From Chryseosolibacter sp964438975 (GTDB lineage Bacteria > Bacteroidota > Bacteroidia > Cytophagales > Cyclobacteriaceae): DNA of 57,837 nucleotides. The notes beneath the pieces were generated by a model. It did not search any database, was not told where the DNA came from, and worked only from the letters and a program-made list of their open reading frames with translations. The position numbers and the translations under genes were made by a program. The stretch is from NCBI GenBank assembly GCA_964438975.1, contig CAYTMU010000022.1, positions 1 through 57,837 on the forward strand. Direction: 5' to 3'. Of the stretch, positions 16,963 through 26,595 are shown piece by piece. The first letter of the stretch is position 1, and each line of letters starts with the position of its first letter.

Positions 16963-18231
16963 ATGAAAAAGGATAAAGCAATTTTCGATCTCATCGATAA
17001 GGAAAAAGAACGACAGCAGAACGGAATCGAGCTCATAGCTTCTGAGAATTTCACGTCGCCGCAGGTCATGAAGGCAATGGGAACGGTGCTGACCAACAAG
17101 TATGCGGAGGGACTCCCCGGAAAGCGCTACTATGGTGGTTGTGAAGTGGTGGACGAGATTGAACAACTTGCTATTGACAGGGCGAAAGAATTATTTGGTG
17201 CCGAGTGGGCAAACGTCCAACCGCACGCGGGTGCTCAGGCCAATGCCGCGGTCATGCTCGCGTGTCTGAAAGCTGGTGATAAGATTCTCGGTTTCGACCT
17301 TTCGCACGGCGGGCATCTCACCCACGGATCTCCGGTCAATTTCTCCGGAAAGCTCTATCAGCCGGTATTCTACGGCGTTGAAGAATCGACCGGTCTGATC
17401 GACTTCGACAAGATCATTGAAACAGCACAACGCGAGAAACCAAAGATGATCATCTGCGGAGCTTCGGCGTACAGCCGTGATTGGGACTACAAGAAGCTGC
17501 GCGAAGCTGCTGACAGCGTCGGCGCCATTCTTCTTGCGGACATTTCGCATCCCGCAGGACTGATCGCGCGCGGACTGCTGAACGACCCGATGGAGCATTG
17601 TCATATCGTTACAACGACTACACACAAAACGCTGCGTGGACCAAGGGGCGGGATGATCCTGGTCGGTAAGAATGTCGATAATCCGTGGGGGCTGAAGACT
17701 CCAAAAGGTGAAATTCGCAAGCTTGGCAGCGTCCTGGATTCAGGGGTGTTCCCCGGTACCCAGGGTGGACCACTTGAACATGTGATCGCCGCGAAAGCGG
17801 TGTCGTTCCAGGAAGCTCTTTCCGACGACTACTTCAAATATATCGTACAAGTCGCGCGCAACGCAAAGACGATGGCTGCTGCTTTCGTAGAACGAGGTTA
17901 TAAGATCATTTCCGGTGGCACTGACAATCACCTGATGCTGATCGACCTTCGCTCGAAGAAACTCACCGGCAAGAGTGCGGAAGATGCGTTGATCCAGGCA
18001 GATATTACGATCAACAAGAATATGGTCCCGTTCGATACACAGTCGCCGTTTGTCACGTCGGGAATGCGTATCGGCACCCCGGCGATCACCACTCGGGGAA
18101 TGGTCGAGAAAGATGTTGTCAGGGTCGTCGAACTGATCGACGAGGCGCTTCAGAAGCCGGAAGACTCGAAACATCTGAAATCAGTGAAAAGGAAGGTTAA
18201 CCGTTTGATGCTGAAATTCCCATTGTACTAA
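16963..18231 (+). CDS. glyA: serine hydroxymethyltransferase
   Basis: A 422-residue PLP enzyme that interconverts serine and glycine and charges tetrahydrofolate with a one-carbon unit. Seen in sequence: IELIASENFTSPQV, KRYYGGCEVVDEIE, the PLP-binding lysine in TTTTHKTLRGPRGG (Lys222), and the C-terminal TPAITTRGM. Length and all blocks are normal for the bacterial enzyme. It has its own promoter (16912-16942) and is followed 19 bases later by tatC, with which it may be co-transcribed. Confidence 0.97.
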   Translation: MKKDKAIFDLIDKEKERQQNGIELIASENFTSPQVMKAMGTVLTNKYAEGLPGKRYYGGCEVVDEIEQLAIDRAKELFGAEWANVQPHAGAQANAAVMLACLKAGDKILGFDLSHGGHLTHGSPVNFSGKLYQPVFYGVEESTGLIDFDKIIETAQREKPKMIICGASAYSRDWDYKKLREAADSVGAILLADISHPAGLIARGLLNDPMEHCHIVTTTTHKTLRGPRGGMILVGKNVDNPWGLKTPKGEIRKLGSVLDSGVFPGTQGGPLEHVIAAKAVSFQEALSDDYFKYIVQVARNAKTMAAAFVERGYKIISGGTDNHLMLIDLRSKKLTGKSAEDALIQADITINKNMVPFDTQSPFVTSGMRIGTPAITTRGMVEKDVVRVVELIDEALQKPEDSKHLKSVKRKVNRLMLKFPLY

Positions 18232-18250
18232 TTCTTTTTGACGACGAAAC

Positions 18251-19123
18251 ATGCCGCTAGACCAGGAGCCGATTCAGGAGAAGGAGATGAGTTTCCTCGA
18301 ACATCTCGAGGAGTTGCGGTGGCACGTTGTGCGCTCCGTCGCAGCGGTGTTGGTTTTTACGATTGTCGCATTTGCTACCGCACCCTGGATTTTTCACCAC
18401 ATCATCTTTGCTCCTGCCCGCGTTGATTTTCCGACGTTTGTATGGTTGTGTAACCTGGGACATTTCTTCGGCTCAGGCGATGCCTTGTGCGTGCAAGACA
18501 TTCCGTTCAAGGTTCAAAGCCGGTTCATGACAGGGCAATTCTCGATGCACATCATCTCGTCCTTCGTGATCGGGATCATTGCGGCATTCCCGTATATCAC
18601 CTGGGAACTCTGGAGATTTATCAAGCCCGGTTTGTATCCGCGTGAAAAGAAATCGTCACGTGGTGCGGTGGCGGCGATCTCATTCCTGTTTTTGCTGGGC
18701 GTGTCATTCGGATACTATATCATGTCACCAGTCATGATCTCGTTCCTCGCGAACTATCAGATCAGCGAGATGATCGTCAATGAGTTCGACATTACCTCTT
18801 ATGTGGGAACGGTTGTGGGTGTCGTTCTTGGCAGCGGGGTACTCTTCCAGTTACCGGTGGTCATATTCTTTCTGACCAAAGTGGGGATCGTGACTCCGAC
18901 TTTCCTGCGCAAGTATCGGAAACACGCGATCGTTTTGATATTGATCATCGGTGCGATAGTAACACCCACTGCTGATCCGCTGAGCCAGAGTCTTATATCG
19001 ATTCCATTGTATCTGTTATACGAGATCAGTATCCTGATCTCTGCGGCGGTTTTGCGCAAAAAGGAGAAGGATGAAGCGGAGGATCTATTAAAAGAACAAG
19101 AGAGCAGCACTAATGACGACTAA
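18251..19123 (+). CDS. tatC: twin-arginine translocase subunit TatC
   Basis: A 290-residue polytopic membrane protein, the receptor of the Tat export system for folded proteins. It shows the MSFLEHLEELRWHVVRS head, six hydrophobic segments, FPYITWELWRFIKPGLYPREKK after the second one, and VTPTADPLSQ near the end. The first periplasmic loop carries an insertion (about residues 56-88), as is usual in Bacteroidota. tatA is not in the window. The stop overlaps the rpiB start by 11 bases. Confidence 0.95.
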   Translation: MPLDQEPIQEKEMSFLEHLEELRWHVVRSVAAVLVFTIVAFATAPWIFHHIIFAPARVDFPTFVWLCNLGHFFGSGDALCVQDIPFKVQSRFMTGQFSMHIISSFVIGIIAAFPYITWELWRFIKPGLYPREKKSSRGAVAAISFLFLLGVSFGYYIMSPVMISFLANYQISEMIVNEFDITSYVGTVVGVVLGSGVLFQLPVVIFFLTKVGIVTPTFLRKYRKHAIVLILIIGAIVTPTADPLSQSLISIPLYLLYEISILISAAVLRKKEKDEAEDLLKEQESSTNDD

Positions 19124-19550
19124 GAAGATTGCGATTGGCGGTGACCACGCCGGATTCCAGTACAAAGACAAACTTGTACAATGGCTGAAGGACCGCGGCT
19201 ACGAGGTGAAGGACTACGGAACGTACAGCAGCGAGTCCGCAGATTATCCTGATTTTGCGCACGCGGTTTCAGAGGCGGTGGAAAAAAACGAGCACGATCT
19301 CGGCATCCTGATCTGCGGAAGTGCGAACGGCGTCGCCATGACCGCTAACAAGCACCAGGGTATTCGCGCTGCTATCTGTTGGAACGAGGAGTTGGCTGTA
19401 TTGGCGCGCAGTCACAACAATGCGAATGTCCTCTGCCTTCCCGCGCGGTTTATACCCTACGAACTTACCGAGACGATCACTGAGAGGTTTCTTCGGGAAG
19501 AATTCGAAGGCGGACGGCATGGTCGCCGGGTCGGAAAGATCAGTTGCTGA
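19113..19550 (+). CDS. rpiB: ribose 5-phosphate isomerase B
   Basis: A 145-residue RpiB, which interconverts ribose 5-phosphate and ribulose 5-phosphate. Motifs: IAIGGDHAGFQYKD (Asp11, His12), YGTYSSESADYPDFAH, the active-site cysteine in LICGSANGVAM and RAAICWNEELAVLARSHNNANVLCLPAR. The start lies inside the end of tatC (11-base overlap), so translation is coupled. The 3' end overlaps the end of the opposite-strand DUF6427-type gene by 11 bases. Confidence 0.93.
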   Translation: MTTKKIAIGGDHAGFQYKDKLVQWLKDRGYEVKDYGTYSSESADYPDFAHAVSEAVEKNEHDLGILICGSANGVAMTANKHQGIRAAICWNEELAVLARSHNNANVLCLPARFIPYELTETITERFLREEFEGGRHGRRVGKISC

Positions 19551-20937
19551 GGATACGCACGTACTCGTCGCCCTGTTTTTGATAGTACCCCTTGAACTCG
19601 GGCATTCGCTCCAGAAATTTTTCCAGCACATTACTCTCGTCCAGAATGATCTCTGGCGGATCGGTTTTCAACGCATGGTATACACGCGTAACGTTGCCGT
19701 AGTAGTCGGGATTCCTGAAGATCGGCTCGCTCAGCTGCCAGTTCAGGAATGGTGTCGCCAGGTAGTTGCTGCCGTAGACTCCGAGATCGTCTCCCAGAAC
19801 GAGTACTCTTTTGCCACGGTGTGCTCCGGTGTATTCGGAGGCCATCAATCCTGAGTAATCGACGGAATCAATTTTTTCGAACTTCGCGAGGTAGGCCATC
19901 ACGGATATTCCCAACAACAATATCCAGGCATTCATCTCTGCGAACTTTTTACGGCGGATCAGCAGGAAGAAGTGGGTGAGTAAAAGAGAAAGGCCGGGAA
20001 AAAAGACGATCAGCGTCTGCGGCCGGAGATCCTTCGCATAGAGGACGAACAGACATGAAAAAAGGAGCCACAATAGTGTTGCCTGCAGTATCTGCGATTG
20101 ATATTTGCTGAAACGCGCCTCACGGTTGAGCATGATCAGGGAAATGACCAGGTAAAAAAGCGGGAGTGCGGCGAGTGTGAGCAACGTTCCTCCCCCAACC
20201 AGCACGTTGCGGTCGAAAGAGAGATTGGCCAGGTAATAGTACTTCCAGGTCTCCAATGTTGAACTGGTCAGGTAAGCAACGCTTAGTACCACCAGGTGCG
20301 GAAGCAGGAACCCGAATATCAACAACAGAAACTTTCGGATGTCACTTCGGGTGAACATCGACAGGATGACAATTGCGCAAGGCAGATAGACTATAAAGCT
20401 GAACGCGAACAGGGATGCGAGGCTGATGAAGATGCCGGCGTTAAATACGCTCTCATCATTCTCCTGACGGAACTCAATCTCCTGGAAGATGCTGCTCAAC
20501 GCCAGGAGCAGAAAGCCGGACCCCAACAGTTCGTTTGACAGCGTTAGCGTATCCCATGAGAAAAAGAATAGTACCGCAAAGAGGAAGGATGGGATGAATG
20601 TGTTTTCGTTAAAGACCTTCTTTGTGATGAACAGGATGCCAACGTAAACGCTTTGAAGGAACAGAATGAGAAACGCGAGAATGTGCCGTGCCAGTAACGA
20701 ACGGTCGAATACGGTGTCGAGAATTTCGTGTGTCCAGGCGGCAAGTGGTGCACTGTTGTCCACAACGCCGACATACATCCGATAACCTTCGTTCTGTTTC
20801 TCTCCTACGATAAGATCCCTTAGCTCGACGATGGTAAGCTGCGAACCGAGAACGAACAGCGGAACATACAAGAGCAGCAGCAGCACGAGCAGACCGACCA
20901 ACCGGTAAGGATCGTTAATACGGAAGTAACTTATCAA
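19540..20937 (-). CDS. multi-pass inner-membrane protein, DUF6427-type
   Basis: A 465-residue protein with about ten hydrophobic segments in residues 1-345 (for example LVGLLVLLLLLYVPLFVLGS and FILFLQSVYVGILF) and a soluble C-terminal part of ~120 residues (YTGAHRGKRVLVLGDDLGVYGSN, ATPFLNWQLSEPIF, EFKGYYQKQGDEYVRIL). The fold and start (MISYFRINDPYRL) fit the DUF6427 family of Bacteroidota; no function is established. The architecture resembles GT-C-type glycosyltransferases in outline but I see no catalytic motif to support this. The start is TTG at 20937. It is convergent and overlapping with rpiB. Confidence 0.75.
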   Translation of the reverse strand: MISYFRINDPYRLVGLLVLLLLLYVPLFVLGSQLTIVELRDLIVGEKQNEGYRMYVGVVDNSAPLAAWTHEILDTVFDRSLLARHILAFLILFLQSVYVGILFITKKVFNENTFIPSFLFAVLFFFSWDTLTLSNELLGSGFLLLALSSIFQEIEFRQENDESVFNAGIFISLASLFAFSFIVYLPCAIVILSMFTRSDIRKFLLLIFGFLLPHLVVLSVAYLTSSTLETWKYYYLANLSFDRNVLVGGGTLLTLAALPLFYLVISLIMLNREARFSKYQSQILQATLLWLLFSCLFVLYAKDLRPQTLIVFFPGLSLLLTHFFLLIRRKKFAEMNAWILLLGISVMAYLAKFEKIDSVDYSGLMASEYTGAHRGKRVLVLGDDLGVYGSNYLATPFLNWQLSEPIFRNPDYYGNVTRVYHALKTDPPEIILDESNVLEKFLERMPEFKGYYQKQGDEYVRILSN

Positions 20938-21046
20938 GTTGTCGGGTTTGAGATTTGGCAGAAAAATAGAAGAGTAAATGCGAAGTTTAAAGGGAATCTA
21001 TTGTTTTTTAATGGCGTTCCTTATTGATTAGTAAGTAATTTTACCC

Positions 21047-21421
21047 ATGGCAGAGTCAACGAGACAACAGAAATACGGCCGGCTGTTGCTGAAAGAACTC
21101 AGTGAGATCTTTCAGCGCGACAAACGGGGCATCCTTGAGAACGCTTTTATCTCCGTTTCTGAGGTGACGGTCAGCCCCGACCTCAGTGTCGCAAAGATCT
21201 ACATCAGTATGATGTTGGCGAAGGATAAGACGCGAACCCTGGAGAAGCTGAACAAGCACAAGAGCGAGATCAGGAAAGCCCTGGGCGACAGGATAGGAAA
21301 ACAAGTTCGTATCGTGCCGGAGTTGATCTTTTACATCGATGAGACGGAGGAGAACGCGTTCCGGATCGAGGAACTGATCAAGAACCTGAACATTCCTCCA
21401 GCCGATAAAGAGCAAGAATAG
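21047..21421 (+). CDS. rbfA: 30S ribosome-binding factor A
   Basis: A 124-residue KH-type protein that helps mature the 16S rRNA 5' end and is needed for cold adaptation. Typical blocks: QKYGRLLLKELSEIFQRD, VSEVTVSPDLSVAKIYISMM, the central HKSEIRKALGDRIGKQVRIVPEL and the end FYIDETEENAFRIEELIK. Starts with ATG at 21047. It is followed 9 bases later by the LolC/FtsX-type permease gene, an arrangement often seen in this phylum. Confidence 0.93.
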   Translation: MAESTRQQKYGRLLLKELSEIFQRDKRGILENAFISVSEVTVSPDLSVAKIYISMMLAKDKTRTLEKLNKHKSEIRKALGDRIGKQVRIVPELIFYIDETEENAFRIEELIKNLNIPPADKEQE

Positions 21422-21430
21422 TCCGAAGCC

Positions 21431-22657
21431 TTGAACTTCCCATTTTTTATAGCGCGCAGGTATCTCGTGTCCAGGCGGAAGACGAACTTCATCAACATAA
21501 TCGCAATCCTTGCGGTCGGAGGGATAGGATTCAGCACAGCAGCACTGATCATCGTTCTGTCGATTTTCAACGGGCTGGAAGACTTGCTTCAGTCACTTAA
21601 CAATTCGTTTGATCCCGAGATAAAGATCGAGGCACGTGAAGGGAAGACGTTTGTCTCGTCACCCGCGCTGGTGAAACAAATCGAGGAAATACCCGGGGTG
21701 GAGGTCGTGACTGAGGTCATTGAGGATTATGCTTACCTCCGCTACCGGGATGAGAATGCGGTGGTTACGATAAAAGGTGTAAGTGATAGCTTCCTGAAGC
21801 AGAATCGCCTTCCAAAGGAAAGTATGGTCGAGGGAGACCTTGTGCTTACCGAGGGACCGATCAATTACGCGATCATCGGACGTGGGATCCAGTACAGTCT
21901 TTCTATTGCGGCGAACGATCCTGTGTATCCGTTACAGGTGTTTTACATCCGGAATGTAAGTTCGGCCGGAATTGATCCATCGCGAATGTACAGCAGGCAG
22001 AGCATTACACCCGGGGGCGTATTCTCTATCGTACAGAACTTTGACGAGAACTTCGTTATCGTACCGCTCCGCTTCGCACAGTCGCTGATGGAATACGATG
22101 ATCGGCGAACATCACTTGAAGTAAAGACCGCCGCCAACGCCGATGTCTTTCGCGTCGAAGACGCGATCCAGCGAGCGATTGGCGACGACTTCAACGTTCT
22201 CAACCACGAAGAGCAGCATCAGGATCTCTACAAACTCCTGAAGATGGAGAAGCTCGTAACGTTCTTGTCGCTCACATTGCTGTTGCTTATCAGCTCAATC
22301 AATATCTTCTTCAGTCTGATGATGCTGGCACTTGACAAGAAAAAAGACATCGCGATGCTGAAGGCGATGGGTGCGCATGACGGGCAGGTGAGAAACATAT
22401 TCCTGGCAGAAGGAGTGATGATCGCCTTCTCGGGTGCTTTCCTGGGGCTGGCATTGGGAATTGTTTTCTATTTTCTGCAGACAAACTACGGCCTCATTTC
22501 GATGGGTATGGAGACCTCTGTCACGCAGGGCTATCCCATCAAAGTCAAGGCGGTTGACTTTGTTTTCACCATGCTGGTTATCACCCTGATCACGGTCCTG
22601 ATTTCTTTCAAGCCCGCAAAACTGGCTTCCAGAATTGCCGCTTCCCCTCACTTGTAA
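21431..22657 (+). CDS. ABC transporter permease, FtsX/LolC-E type
   Basis: A 408-residue permease with the MacB/LolE layout: one N-terminal membrane helix (NFINIIAILAVGGIGFSTAALIIVLSIF, written here in part), a periplasmic domain of about 220 residues, and three C-terminal helices (VTFLSLTLLLLISSINIFFSLMM; FLAEGVMIAFSGAFLGLALG; FVFTMLVITLITVLISF). The DKKKDIAMLKAMGA motif between helices 2 and 3 is typical of the family. LolCDE-type transporters extract lipoproteins from the inner membrane. The start is TTG at 21431; homologues begin with MNFPFFIARRY. No ATPase partner is adjacent. Confidence 0.88.
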   Translation: MNFPFFIARRYLVSRRKTNFINIIAILAVGGIGFSTAALIIVLSIFNGLEDLLQSLNNSFDPEIKIEAREGKTFVSSPALVKQIEEIPGVEVVTEVIEDYAYLRYRDENAVVTIKGVSDSFLKQNRLPKESMVEGDLVLTEGPINYAIIGRGIQYSLSIAANDPVYPLQVFYIRNVSSAGIDPSRMYSRQSITPGGVFSIVQNFDENFVIVPLRFAQSLMEYDDRRTSLEVKTAANADVFRVEDAIQRAIGDDFNVLNHEEQHQDLYKLLKMEKLVTFLSLTLLLLISSINIFFSLMMLALDKKKDIAMLKAMGAHDGQVRNIFLAEGVMIAFSGAFLGLALGIVFYFLQTNYGLISMGMETSVTQGYPIKVKAVDFVFTMLVITLITVLISFKPAKLASRIAASPHL

Positions 22658-22749
22658 GATCGGTGTACCTTATCCACCGAAAAAGTCACATTTTTTCGTG
22701 AATTATTGCTAATTTAGAGGTTCTGTATACCGTAAAGGCCCGTGATTAG

Positions 22750-25692
22750 ATGAAAGTCTCTGCCTCGCAGCCATTCCAAATCATCTATTCGTTGTATCAG
22801 CACGAATATCTGGGTTTCATTTTTGAATCCTACATCGTCCATTTGGACGAGAAGGGCAAACTGACTTATCAACACCAGAACATTTCGGCAAAAAACGCAC
22901 GGGAGTTTTCACGAGGACTGGATGATCGCGATTTTGAATTGATCGAATCGATCGATTCCATGCATCAGGATGCGATCGTAAAAAAATTCTCACCGAAGAT
23001 CGTGAAGCCTGAAGAGTTTCTCACGAAGGTGTTTGATAAGAGCAAGGGCAATGAAATCCTTCAAAACCAGATCGATGAGTATATGGAGAAGCGGCGCGCG
23101 CGTATTCTCGAGAAGCTCAAAGGAAAAATGCTTTTCGAGATGGGTAACGATGGCGAGCCGACGTGGCGAAAGATCGAAGTTCTCGAAGACCGTGCGACGA
23201 TCCAGTTCCATTTCATGCGTACGAACGAACACACGAACTATTACCCTACGGTTTATTATCAGGGAAAAAAGCTCGAGTTGCCCAACGAGTCCGCATACCT
23301 TGTTTGCAAGAATCCAGCATGGATGGTGTTGAACGGAAAGCTTTACGGTTTTGAGAAGTATGTCGACGGCAAGAAGTTAATTCCATTCTTCAGCAAGAAA
23401 TTTGTTGTCATTCCGAAGAATGTCGAGGAGACGTACTACAATCGGTTTATCGCACCTCTGATCGCTTCCTTCGATGACGTCGAGGCAAACGGGTTCGAGA
23501 TCAATAAGAGCACATACGATCCATCACCGGTGCTGACGCTGTCGGAGCTCCATACGGCGCAGACGATACCGACTCCGTCGTTGTTCGAGCGAGACAACTC
23601 GCCGGAACTTGCGACCGATGAGACAGGAAAGATCGTGTTCGACCTTTCATTCAAGTACGGAAAGCACCGGTTTCGCGGTGATAACATCGGTCCCGTAAGC
23701 GTAACAGTCGAGAAGCAGCCGGAGGGCTATATATTTCATCGCGTGACCCGGAAGACCGATACGGAAAAAGCGTTCCTGCATACCCTCCAGAAGCTCGGAT
23801 TACCAATGAAGGGTTTCCGTGTAGCCGTTCCAAAGTCGGAAGCGTTCTCGTGGCTCAATGAGAACCGGGTGAATCTTCTCAACCTGGGGTTTGAAGTGAG
23901 CCAGCCAGAGAGCCGGGATAAGAAATACTTTGTCGGTAAGGCTGTGATCGAGGTTGAGGTCAAGGAAAACATAGATTGGTTTGACATCCATGCGAAGATC
24001 CGGTTCGGGGAGTTCGAGATCCCTTTCCGTGATCTGCGAAAACTTATCATGAAGCGCAAGGTGGAGTTCAAACTGCCTAACGGAGAGATCGCGATAATTC
24101 CAGAGATCTGGCTGACGAAATACGCAGACTTGTTTGCGCTGAGTGAAACCGAAGGCAACCACGAGAAGCCTGTACTACGCAAGCATCACCTTAACCTGGT
24201 GAAGGAGCTCGAAGAAGGGAACCTGGCAAAGGTGCATCTCAGCGAGAAGTTACGTTCGCTGAATTCTTTCAGCGGTATAAAGAATTACCCGGTGCCCGAG
24301 GGGTTCCAGGGAGAATTGCGACCATATCAGAAGGCGGGTTACAACTGGTTGCGTTTTCTTAATGAATACCGGCTGGGCGGATGCCTTGCGGATGACATGG
24401 GTCTCGGAAAGACAGTGCAGACGCTGACACTCCTACTCGCCGAGAAAAAAGCCGGAGCAGGAACCAGCCTGCTCGTTATGCCAACCTCGCTGATCTATAA
24501 CTGGGAAATGGAGGCGGGCAAGTTTACACCTGAGCTGAAGATATTCAACTATACCGGCACGCTTCGGAATAAGGACATCAGCCGTTTCAAGAACTATGAT
24601 CTCGTGCTGACTTCCTATGGGATTACGCGTCTCGATGTCGAGTTGTTGCAAGGGTTCTATTTCAACTATATCATACTCGACGAGTCGCAGGTAATCAAAA
24701 ACCCGACGTCGAATATCGCGAAGGCTGTGCGTGAACTCAAGTCACGCCACAAACTGGTGTTGACCGGTACTCCGATTGAAAACACAACGCTGGACCTCTG
24801 GTCGCAGATGACGTTCATCAACCCAGGAATCCTCGGGACGCAGACATACTTCCGCAACGAATATCAGCATCCGATTGAAAAGAAGGCCGATGAATCGCGT
24901 TCGCGGAAGCTCGGCGCAGTCATCAAGCCGTTCATTCTCCGCAGACACAAATCACAGGTCGCGACTGAGCTTCCCGAAAAGGTCGAGTATGTGCAGTATT
25001 CAGTGATGAGTCCTGACCAGGAGCGGCGCTATGAGGAGGTCAAGGCCCACTATCGTGAGAAGATCTTTAAGCTTATCGAGCAGGAGGGTTTCGGCAACAG
25101 CCGGTTTATGATCCTCGAAGGACTCACGAAGTTGCGACAGCTTGCCAATCATCCAAGAATGATCGAGCAAGGGTACCAGGGAGATTCCGGCAAGCTTGAA
25201 GACATAACACATATGCTTGAGAACGCTATCGCCGAGGGCCATAAGGTTCTTGTGTTTAGCCAGTTCGTGAAGCACCTTGACCTGGTCAGAGAATATCTGA
25301 AAACAGCCAAGATCGACTTCGCCTATCTCGACGGTTCAAGTACGGACAGAAAGGCGCAGGTAGAACGTTTCAACAAGGAGACGCAGCTGAAAGTGTTCCT
25401 TATTTCCATCAAGGCGGGCGGCCTCGGGCTGAATCTCACGGAGGCGGATTATGTCTTTATCCTCGATCCGTGGTGGAACCCGGCGGTGGAAGCGCAGGCG
25501 ATCGATCGAGCACACCGTATAGGTCAGAAGAAAAAGGTCTTCACCTACAAGTTTATTACTCGCAATACAGTCGAGGAAAAGATTCTGACGCTGCAGCAGA
25601 AAAAGCTGAAACTCACGCAGGAGCTGATCACTACAGAAGAGAGCTTTATGAAGCAGCTCACAAAGGAGGACATCGCGCAGATGCTTACCTAG
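22750..25692 (+). CDS. SNF2-family DEAD/DEAH-type helicase
   Basis: A 980-residue Swi2/Snf2 ATPase. The N-terminal ~480 residues are poorly conserved and have the mixed strand-helix character of the bacterial SNF2 N-terminal domain. The motor begins at YQKAGYNWLRFL (~residue 530), with Walker A DDMGLGKTVQT (~548), Walker B-type DESQ (~643), LTGTPIENTT, then the C-terminal lobe with VLVFSQFVKHLDLV, LISIKAGGLGLNLTEADYV and the arginine-finger region QAIDRAHRIGQKKKV (~917). Such proteins translocate on double-stranded DNA; in bacteria RapA recycles RNA polymerase, but this protein lacks enough similarity to claim that. Shares the four bases CTAG for its stop with the convergent acyltransferase. 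Confidence 0.92.
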   Translation: MKVSASQPFQIIYSLYQHEYLGFIFESYIVHLDEKGKLTYQHQNISAKNAREFSRGLDDRDFELIESIDSMHQDAIVKKFSPKIVKPEEFLTKVFDKSKGNEILQNQIDEYMEKRRARILEKLKGKMLFEMGNDGEPTWRKIEVLEDRATIQFHFMRTNEHTNYYPTVYYQGKKLELPNESAYLVCKNPAWMVLNGKLYGFEKYVDGKKLIPFFSKKFVVIPKNVEETYYNRFIAPLIASFDDVEANGFEINKSTYDPSPVLTLSELHTAQTIPTPSLFERDNSPELATDETGKIVFDLSFKYGKHRFRGDNIGPVSVTVEKQPEGYIFHRVTRKTDTEKAFLHTLQKLGLPMKGFRVAVPKSEAFSWLNENRVNLLNLGFEVSQPESRDKKYFVGKAVIEVEVKENIDWFDIHAKIRFGEFEIPFRDLRKLIMKRKVEFKLPNGEIAIIPEIWLTKYADLFALSETEGNHEKPVLRKHHLNLVKELEEGNLAKVHLSEKLRSLNSFSGIKNYPVPEGFQGELRPYQKAGYNWLRFLNEYRLGGCLADDMGLGKTVQTLTLLLAEKKAGAGTSLLVMPTSLIYNWEMEAGKFTPELKIFNYTGTLRNKDISRFKNYDLVLTSYGITRLDVELLQGFYFNYIILDESQVIKNPTSNIAKAVRELKSRHKLVLTGTPIENTTLDLWSQMTFINPGILGTQTYFRNEYQHPIEKKADESRSRKLGAVIKPFILRRHKSQVATELPEKVEYVQYSVMSPDQERRYEEVKAHYREKIFKLIEQEGFGNSRFMILEGLTKLRQLANHPRMIEQGYQGDSGKLEDITHMLENAIAEGHKVLVFSQFVKHLDLVREYLKTAKIDFAYLDGSSTDRKAQVERFNKETQLKVFLISIKAGGLGLNLTEADYVFILDPWWNPAVEAQAIDRAHRIGQKKKVFTYKFITRNTVEEKILTLQQKKLKLTQELITTEESFMKQLTKEDIAQMLT

Positions 25693-26546
25693 CGCGGCGG
25701 CGACAAGTGTCTTTTTTTCCAGCGGTTGTGAGACCACAGCCATCCTGCCGGATACTCCCGGATCATCTGTTCAACGAGGCGTACATAGCCGTCTATCACT
25801 GCGAGGCTTTCTTTTGGATATGGGGGCGATGCGATGAGTACCGGACGCGACTCGTAGTATCCCCGACGCAGCCTTCGACATTCGTAGTATACTGCGGGGT
25901 ATTGAGACATCACTGCTATTTGGTTTGCACCGAGAAAGAACGCCGTTTCCTGGTGGAGAAAGGTGGTGAGGTATTTCTTGTCCCGGCCGTGCCCCGGGTA
26001 CTGATCGCTAACCGTGGCGATGATGCGCAGGGCATCTTTTCGTCTGACCAATTCCCGGGCAACTTCCTCCCGCCGGATCGGGTAGGCGCCGAACCGAGTT
26101 CGTGCTCCCAGCATAAGATTGTTGAAGAACGTGTTGTTCACCGACTGGTACACAAAGTCAATCGGCATCGGGAAGGAGGTGCTGGCGGAGATGAGCATCC
26201 ATTCCCAATTGAATTGATGTGACGCGTAAAGGATGAGAGATTGGCCCGCTGCTTTGAAATTCTCCACGACCTCGGGATTCGTGAAGGCCATTCTTCGGGT
26301 CAACTCTTCCCGCGGTATTGTCACGGTCTTGAGTACTTCCACTGCATAGTCACAGAGGTTTCGGTAGAACTGCTTTTCGATCATTTGCAGTTCCGCAGCG
26401 TCTTTCTCGGGGAAAGCGTTCGCCAGATTCCTTCGCACAAGCTTGCGTCGATACCTGATCACGTAAAAGCCTATGACGAACAGGAAGTCGGAAACGACAT
26501 ATAGAACTGAAAGCGGTAGCCTGGAGAGGAGCCGGATGAGAAACAT
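25689..26546 (-). CDS. lysophospholipid/lipid A acyltransferase (LpxL/HtrB type)
   Basis: A 285-residue membrane-anchored acyltransferase. The N-terminal hydrophobic helix (LSVLYVVSDFLFVIGFYVI) precedes RYRRKLVRRNLANAFPE, a usual LpxL feature, and the catalytic H-X4-E motif is seen as SHQFNWEW. Later blocks GARTRFGAYPI and YPAGWLWSHNRWKKR fit the family, which adds secondary acyl chains to lipid A. ATG 26546 is preferred; the longer frame begins with TTG ten codons earlier. Divergent from the SDR gene over 49 bases; convergent with the SNF2 gene, sharing the stop sequence CTAG. Confidence 0.88.
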   Translation of the reverse strand: MFLIRLLSRLPLSVLYVVSDFLFVIGFYVIRYRRKLVRRNLANAFPEKDAAELQMIEKQFYRNLCDYAVEVLKTVTIPREELTRRMAFTNPEVVENFKAAGQSLILYASHQFNWEWMLISASTSFPMPIDFVYQSVNNTFFNNLMLGARTRFGAYPIRREEVARELVRRKDALRIIATVSDQYPGHGRDKKYLTTFLHQETAFFLGANQIAVMSQYPAVYYECRRLRRGYYESRPVLIASPPYPKESLAVIDGYVRLVEQMIREYPAGWLWSHNRWKKRHLSPPR

Positions 26547-26583
26547 GCTGATTGCTTCGGCCGGCAAGTTAAGCAAGTATTGC

Positions 26584-26591
26584 TATTTTTG
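26584..26591 (+). promoter_or_regulatory. -7 element upstream of the SDR gene
   Basis: TATTTTTG fits TAnnTTTG and ends 4 bases before the ATG at 26596, so the transcript would start at or just after the start codon's first base. The nearest upstream TTG (26552-26554) is 29 bases away, too far for the usual spacer, so support is weak. Confidence 0.28.
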
Positions 26592-26595
26592 GCCC

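Noticed and set aside
22670..22698. A DnaA-box-like TTATCCACC (22670-22678) next to an A/T hairpin upstream of the SNF2 gene
   Set aside because: Only one box with a mismatch and no second site or long AT-rich segment; single near-matches also occur inside genes. The hairpin (CGAAAAA/TTTTTCG) is too A/T-rich to be a convincing terminator.
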